Shown: positions 57,464-64,000 of the stretch, one piece after another
How the letters are laid out: each line of letters begins with the position of its first letter
Numbering within the stretch: position 1 is the stretch's first letter
NCBI GenBank assembly: GCA_014529385.2
Contig: CM043964.1
Coordinates: 1,960,997 to 2,024,996, forward strand
DNA: 64,000 nt
Reading direction: 5' to 3'
DNA from: Adiantum capillus-veneris
Lineage: Eukaryota; Streptophyta; Polypodiopsida; Polypodiales; Pteridaceae
Notes under the pieces: generated by a model
Told to the model about the DNA's origin: nothing
Databases searched by the model: none
What the model saw: the letters and a program-made list of their open reading frames with translations, nothing else
Made by a program: the position numbers and the translations under genes

Positions 57464-57747
57464 GCATACACTTTAGCATCCACATTTGACACCACCGTAA
57501 GCACTTCTCTCATGGTCTTTCGCAATAAGCAAACACAACTACGATAAAAACTTGACCCTTTTGGCCCTAAGCAATAAGGGAGCTCACTCTTTATGAGTCC
57601 CATAAGCATACACTTTAGCATCCACATTTGACACCACCGTAAGCACTTCTCTCATGGTCTTTCGCAATAAGCAAACACAACTACGATAAAAACTTGACCC
57701 TTTTGGCCCTAAGCAATAAGGGAGCTCACTCTTTCTGAGTCCCATAA
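57464..57747. repeat. 142-bp tandem duplication
   Basis: 57464-57605 and 57606-57747 differ by one or two bases. Frames across it are shadows of the repeat. Confidence 0.95.
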
Positions 57748-59471
57748 GCTCTTGTTTTAGCACCGACAACCTTCAAGCGTGACCATACCTACATGCATAC
57801 TCAATTTTGAGGAGAATCACTCCACCTTTTTGTAATCGCAATGAGGGGCCTCATTCATTCTTTGATTGCTCTCTTTCTTCTCCACTCACCCATTCAAGGA
57901 GACACTTCAAGGTCTAGTCAAGAACCCGGACCCCCTTTCTCTTTCTCGAACCACTTCTACATAAACGGAGCCCTCAAATGAGCTCGAACCGGGCTCTTTT
58001 GTTCTATGCAGCAAAGGATCCTCCAATGATCTCCCTTTTGCAATTCACTTTCAAGCTGATCCATGGTGCTAATCCCCTTGGCACCCATAGCTTGCAAAGA
58101 GTTGCCCTCTCTCGACTTCCTTTGAAGCTTCCTTGTTGCGCCCCCCATTCATAGAACATAGGCATACCTTTTTGAAGCACTCAGCCTTGTCATGCTTTTT
58201 TGCTTCTCAAATATCCTGTTTCTATCCCTGGATGGGAGTATAGATGCCTCCCGTTATTTCTCTTTATATTGTGTTTCTATTAATAACCCCTTCAGTGAGA
58301 CCGCCAAGGGTAATCCATGGGTGTAGGCAATCGGCTCCATAGAGCTAGCTTCTCTTACGGTTCCCTTCAGGTGTCTGACTGCTCTACACATACTATGTTA
58401 GTAGTGCTCTTACGAAATGTCACGGAAAATTTTTGACGTAGCTCCTCACCATTCATGCCCACTTGTATCATTGATGTTTGCATGAGAGCAAAGCATACCA
58501 TTTCCTGGATCCAACTACAAACAACATATTGAGTGCACTATCTATTGGATGCATACTCCTTACACAATCAAAACAGGTGAGTTATCCTCGCATTTTACTG
58601 ACACACTACATTTTTGACATCACATTGCTATACTTGGAAACACCCTTAGATGCAGACAAACCTGACTATATCATCATTTCCCAACCCCCAGTCTGAGCAT
58701 TCATTCTAAACCATAGCATTGTGATGAAACAAAAATCACCGACCAAAACATATTCATAGTGTCAAAGAACTAAAAAGGTTATGTACTTTATACATCAAGC
58801 CAAATTTTATGGTTGGCCTAATGGGTCAAAATGATACAAGTGAGCATAATTTGGTACTGATACATTCCATGAAATTATATGAAAAACAAAAGCCTCTCAA
58901 AAGATTGTTCTGTGGTTGCAACTTCTCCACACTTTGGATATATATCATCTAACCTAGAATGTCCAATCCCATCATCCATTCAAGGTAGCCTTTGGTGGGC
59001 GGTTCCTTAATGTATTTGATGTCCTTGTAATAGAAGTACTAAGCTTCCACAAGATTTTAGAGTACAAGTGAAGGTCACTTCATTTGGAAAAAAGCCTTCA
59101 CATTGCACTAGAATTTAGGTCTAACAGCTAGAGTACTTTTTAGGCTAACCCACGGTCACGGAATCCTACAATTAGTGCATTCTAAAACCCTAAATCCTTA
59201 TAGCCTAGGTTGTCTTGTTATGCCTTTGAAAATATCTTGCTAGCATCCTGGCTGAAAGCAGGGTTTGGTGGTACGAAAATTGTACCTATTTGGTTGTTTG
59301 ACACTTTGGTTGTTGTAGGGTTCTTGGAGGAGGGAGCTTGCATTTGGACTTTTTAAAGGTTACATTTTAAAAAGTACAATTCAAACACTATAAGATCGAG
59401 CGCAATCATGCTTTAGCAAGGTATAGTATGTGATCGTGGTCACACGTTTGGGACTGATTTGAACTCTCTCT

Positions 59472-59530
<59 letters not shown>

Positions 59531-60040
59531 CCTACTGCATGCGAGAGCACTCTACACGTTATTCACAAACACCTTTTCCATAGATCCCCTTGTGACCTTT
59601 CCTTCCTACATTGCCCTCTGCCAACATGAGGACACCAGCCAGCAAATGTGCACCTAGAGCCAAACTCAATTCTTCTAAACAAGAAGCAGTCTAGGATGAA
59701 AGAGTGCTCATTTAAAACTCCTAGTAGCAGCCGCAATGAGCCTCATACTAGCAAGAACGAGCACCGCAACAACAGTGGTAATACAACCCTCAAAGAGAGG
59801 AAAACATGGATCCATCAGAGGGGACAGAGAGCATGGGAAAATCCTCCGTTGCACAAGTGAACAGATCCACAATAAAGAAAGAGGGGTAAGCAATGCTAAT
59901 TTACATGGTTGGCATTGTACCATTTGGTTTGGTTGCATGTTAATTAAGGTATTGTAAGACATTATCTACATGATGGTTGAATGCTAAGTACTTTAATCAT
60001 TTGGCACTATAGTGGCATTTCTAACTGTGTTTTCTTGCTG
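57748..60040. other. No gene recognised; contains a (CT)n microsatellite at about 59464-59527
   Basis: Short frames such as 58478-58696 show no domain. The CT run is the only clear feature. Confidence 0.5.
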
Positions 60041-60944
60041 TATTTTGTTGAGAGAGAAAGAGAGAGCACATAAATAGAACCCCAAAGTGTGTAGAATACA
60101 CACATGAGATGATGTCTATATAGAGGGGACCTGGGTGCCATATATAGAGAAGCCATATATTGAGTAGCTTCACATATAAGCTCAACACCCCCGCTCAAAT
60201 AAGGGTCCCTAACTGTGGATGAAAAAACCACCCTTGGGGGATCAAGGGAGAAACCCACAGCTCTATATACACCCACCGTTATATTATAAACGAGGAGCTA
60301 CATCACTCCTTTTACAATGAATATTTTATGAGGAGCTACATCACTCCTTTTACAATGAATATTTTATGAGGAGATACATCACTCCTTTTACAATGAATGT
60401 TTTATGAGGAGTTACATTACTCCTATCCTATCAAATACAACAATGAATACAAAGGTTCAATAAAGAGGTGTAAAGGCTATTGATTAGCTTGTAATCAAAC
60501 GTGTCTCCGTGAATCTGCTATGTAGCTTGTCATTAATATTGCATCACCTAACATGTCTTCATGTTGTCATCAATATGGCATCACCAAACATATCTTCATA
60601 AATCTTTTATTGTCACCAAGTTTGTCTTCATAAAACCAATGCTTTGATCAATCCTACATAGATCATCACTCAAAAAAACATAGTCATGAAAATTATTAGC
60701 ATCGTTATTGAAATAATTACGTTCACAATGCCATAAGAGATGGTTCGCGACGCCACTCTTTTGAGGACATATATATGCACGAAAACATATGGTATATAAA
60801 GTATGAACGTAAAAGTACAAGTTGCGTGATTACGTGATGCAAATGATATGTGTATATACTACATAAAACAACATTTATCAACGTAGTGATCGATGGATAT
60901 CATCAAAGTATTAACAAAACATCATCATTGTATCAATAAAAATG

Positions 60945-61320
60945 AATAAATCATCATGGTATCAACGAAACAACATCATGGCATCACTGAGAATAGCCAT
61001 GGTATCAACGAAACAACATCATGGTATCACCGAGAATAACCATGGTATCAACGAAACAACATCATGGTATCACAGAGAATAACCATGGTATCAACGAAAC
61101 ATCATCATGGTATCAACAAAAATCACCATAGAATATTCAACGAAATATCATCATGGAATCACCGAGAATAACCATAGTATCAACGAAATATCATCATGGC
61201 ATCACTGAGAATAACCATGATATCAATGAAATATCATCATGGTATCAACGAAAATCACCATGACCAAAGTACTAACAAAACATCATCATGGTACCATCAA
61301 AATCACTATGGTATCGTGAC
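60945..61320. repeat. Minisatellite in LTR element, copy 2
   Basis: Same about 44-bp motif family as at 24888-25310. Confidence 0.9.
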
Positions 61321-61599
61321 GAGAAATTATCAATAAAACCACGTAAACTATATCTCTAAAAGAATAATTATACGAAAATCAATGAATGAGTATATCATAT
61401 AACAAAAGATCATGTACCAACAGCAGCTCGATAGAATTTGGACGATCATCAACGGCTCGACTGAATCGGAACGATATGTAACTGGCTTCTGCAACAAAAT
61501 TACGTCAGTAACAACTATATGATTGATGAAGAAAAAATATAATTGAGAAGTTTTCAATTATGAGAAAAATCAAAAGCAAAAAGTAAAATTTTGCTTTTC

Positions 61600-62600
61600 A
61601 AACATATTCGCAGTCTCGGACGATAACCCAAAATCGGTGCAGAATTTAAAGAAACTTTCTTCTCCAAAGTTATAGACCACATCGATTCTGATGGCTCAAG
61701 CGAATAGTTTCTCATCGATTCCGATGCCTGCAGTGGCTAGTTTCTGCAAAATCGTTTTCAATTAGCAGAAAAATAAAAAACATAAAACGAAACTTTCTTT
61801 TCAGGTATGTACGCCGTCCGTGAACGATAACTCAAAATCGGTTGAAGAATTTGAAAAAAAACTTTTGCTGCAAAGTTGTAGACCACATCGATTGTGGTCC
61901 CTCACGTGGGTAGTTTCTGCAAAATTGTTTTCAATCAGCAGAAAAATAAAAAACGTAAAACAAAACTTGCTTTTCGGACATGTACGCAGTCCGCGAACGA
62001 TAACTCAAAATCAGTGCATAATTTGAAAAAACTTTCTTCTGCAAAGTTGTAGACCATATTGATTCTAGTCCCTTCAGCAGGTAGTTTTTGCAAAATCGTT
62101 TTCAATTAGAAGAAAAATAAAAAACATAAAACAAAACTTGCTTTTCGGACATGTACACAGTCTGCGAACGATAACTCAAAATCGTTGCAGAATTTGAAAA
62201 AACTTTCTTCTGCAAAGTTGTAGACCACATCGATTCCAGTCCCTCCCTCTCGCGAGTAGTTTTTGCAAAATCGTTTTCAATTAGCAAAAAACTAAAAACC
62301 GAAAAGCGAAAGTTGCTTTTCAGGTATGTACGCAGTCCGCGAACGATAACTCAAAATTGGTGCAGAATTTGAAAAAACTTCCGTTTACAAAGTTGTCGAC
62401 CACATCGATTCCCGTCTCTTTCAAGGGTAGTTTCTGCAAAATCGTTTTCAATTAGCAGAAAAATCAAAAACAAAAAGCGGAAGTTGCTTTTCAGATATGT
62501 ACGCAGTCCGCGAACAATAACTCAAAAATTGGTGCAGAATTTGAAAAAACATCCTTCTGCAAAGTTGTGGGTAGTTTCTGCAAAATCGGTTTTGATGAGG
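61600..62600. repeat. About 172-bp tandem array in LTR element, copy 2 (6 units)
   Basis: The landmark (G/A)ATAAC(T/C)CAAAA occurs at about 61622, 61826, 61999, 62170, 62345 and 62516, one unit more than in copy 1. Confidence 0.92.
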
Positions 62601-62784
62601 AGAAAAATCAAAAAACAAAAACATACTGCTCTGATACCATGTTGAGAGAAAGAGAGATCACAGAAATAGAACCCCAAAGTTTGTAGAATACACACATGAG
62701 ATGATGTCTATATAGAGGGGACCTGGGTGCCATATATAGAGAAGCCATATATTGAGTAACTTCACATATAAGCTCAACATATTT

Positions 62785-63700
62785 TAGGGAAAAATAGAAT
62801 GGATGAGTACCCAATACTCAATCAATTCTGCTATACTACAAAAGAATTACATGAGGAGTATGGTTTGAGTATAGAAGGAAAGGTTGATAAGGACTTATCT
62901 GATTATGATCTGCGCGCGAGATGATCAATGTCTTACTTTTTTCCAATATCAGTATTAGAAGAATGCAAAGGTCTACCTTCACCATTTGCAGCCTTCTTTC
63001 ATTGATGATTGCAAACTTCTTTTTCATAAGGTGTACCAGGACCCCCCATCATGTGGGGACATTACTACCATAGCTAAGTTTGCTAGGTGCTATGCTTTTG
63101 AGAAATGTCAAGCTGCTAAAAATGACCCACCAAGACATAAAATTGCATGGGCAAGGTTTTGGGAGAGTGTGTTTGGCATGTGCAGTAGTAAACCTAGAGG
63201 ATTGGAGAGGAAGGTGGAAAATTGGAAGAGGGCTAGTGGATAATTTCATGCTGGTCTATTAGGGTCCAACAAGAAGAGGCAGTACACACAGGGTGCCAAC
63301 AATATTTCTAATATTGAAGAGGACAAAGTTTTGCAATTTGAAACAGTGGCAGTAGATTACATTTTTTATTTTCCATTGTTCATATAGTTTCGAAAAGCTC
63401 TATGCAGAAGTTGAACAGGTTATCTGAGCTGAGGGCAATTCTCCAACAAAAGAAAGAGAGTTTACTAAGGTTTGAGGGCCTGAATGCTGTCACAAAGAAA
63501 ATTAAGGAGGATATTCTTTTGTTCTAGCAACGCCTCCATGAACTACATCGACAAGTTGCTTGTGATTTTGATGAGATAAAATATGTGGAAACTGATATAA
63601 ATGCATCAAAACACATGCTACATCGACTCGAAGGCACTACGGAGATGAAGAATCTTGCTCTACAAATGGAAATTGAACAGGTATTTTTACATATGGTATT
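62785..63700 (+). pseudogene. Exon-like fragments of an unidentified gene
   Basis: Three stretches look protein-like. These are MDEYPILNQFCYTTKELHEE at about 62802, then FIDDCKLLFHKVYQDPPSCG...KFARCYAFEKCQAAKNDPPR (62995-63240), then a helical segment SMQKLNRLSELRAILQQKKE...YVETDINASKHMLHRLEGTT ending LQMEIEQ before a GTATTT donor-like site near 63680. Frames change and stops intervene (63242 and about 63525). The helical part could be a coiled coil. No family recognised. It may be an old transposon or a host-gene relic, and it may continue past the window. Confidence 0.35.
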
Positions 63701-63759
63701 TTTTTCTAATTGTTCTTGTATGTAGTGCCATATTCTTGCATGTAGCTGTATGCAACTGT

Positions 63760-64000
63760 ATGTAGTGCCATATGCTTGATAGGAACTTTTGCTACTTGTC
63801 TTGATTTACATTTCATACTTCTTGTACAATGTCATGAAAAAACTTGGGTACTATTTGAACTGTTTTGGTACTTTTGGTATATAGCTAGTTCTACAAGTGT
63901 CCTTTGGTACATCTTGAATATTTCTTATGGACATTTGGTACATCTTGTAAGAGCTTTTGGTACTTCTTTTAGGAACATTTGGTACTTTAGGTTTGGTGCT
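63760..64000. repeat. Degenerate short repeat of TTTGGTAC
   Basis: TTTGGTAC(A/T)T or TTTTGGTACTT recurs at about 20-40 bp spacing to the window edge. Non-coding. Confidence 0.6.

Larger units (their letters stand above)
60046..62779 (-). mobile_element. Non-autonomous LTR retrotransposon with internal satellite repeats, copy 2
   Basis: LTRs at 60046-60187 and 62640-62779 and target duplication TATTT (60041-60045, 62780-62784). The primer-binding complement GCTCTGATACCA lies just left of the right LTR. Internal layout is the same as 24047-26625. It has no coding capacity. Its LTRs differ from each other at several positions, so it is older than copy 1. Confidence 0.95.

Overview
The window looks like accessory DNA from a large, repeat-rich plant nuclear genome. 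The evidence is plant-type Ty1/copia and chromodomain Ty3/gypsy retrotransposons primed by initiator-Met tRNA, remnants of plant PPR exons, a Helitron, an hAT fragment, many long GA/CT microsatellites, and splice-like exon edges. The PPR style and the presence of piggyBac make a seed-free land plant such as a fern a reasonable guess, but this is inference and no species is claimed. No rRNA, tRNA, CRISPR or operon structure was seen. Almost every recognisable gene belongs to a mobile element and most are broken.

Layout. 1-1448 is the 3' end of a chromodomain Ty3/gypsy element, followed by low-complexity GA/GT/G-run DNA to about 3.5 kb. 3.9-9.6 kb holds a gag-like retroelement copy, split at a TTAA site by a 1.3 kb non-autonomous piggyBac-like element, with PPR debris downstream. 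9.7-17.1 kb has two minus-strand coiled-coil retroelement copies; the second is cut by an old copia element (11996-17142, TSD CTGCC). 17.7-20.5 kb is an irregular tandem array, followed by a LINE 3' end. 21.2-22.6 kb encodes a broken protein-kinase-like gene, and 23.0-23.6 kb an hAT transposase N-terminus on the minus strand.

24.0-36.7 kb is AT-rich. It contains a non-autonomous LTR element with internal satellite repeats (24047-26625, TSD TGCTC) and a Helitron Rep/helicase gene split by a very young copia element (28118-33297, identical 227-bp LTRs, TSD ACTTT). Downstream of the helicase lie an unidentified spliced-looking ORF, a cluster of long inverted repeats and a GIY-YIG nuclease-like ORF. 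36.9-38.5 kb is a second gag-like copy. 38807-43602 is a three-LTR copia-derived composite. 43.9-44.8 kb repeats the PPR-plus-3'-repeat arrangement of 8.2-9.1 kb. 44.8-47.5 kb is an unidentified gag/protease-like element, and behind it lies a roughly 290-bp tandem array whose units carry a palindrome (48.3-49.9 kb).

50447-56469 is a complete piggyBac-type element with TTAA duplications, matching TIRs and a transposase reading frame that keeps the DDD motifs and the Cys-rich tail but carries three stops and a 454-bp internal duplication. 60046-62779 is a second copy of the satellite-bearing LTR element (TSD TATTT). The right edge holds unassigned exon-like fragments.

The parts interact as nested insertions: copia into Helitron, copia into retroelement, piggyBac into gag-like element. 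Three associations deserve the most attention: piggyBac autonomous and non-autonomous partners in a plant-like genome, a GIY-YIG ORF beside a Helitron, and a non-autonomous LTR element built from about 172-bp satellite units.
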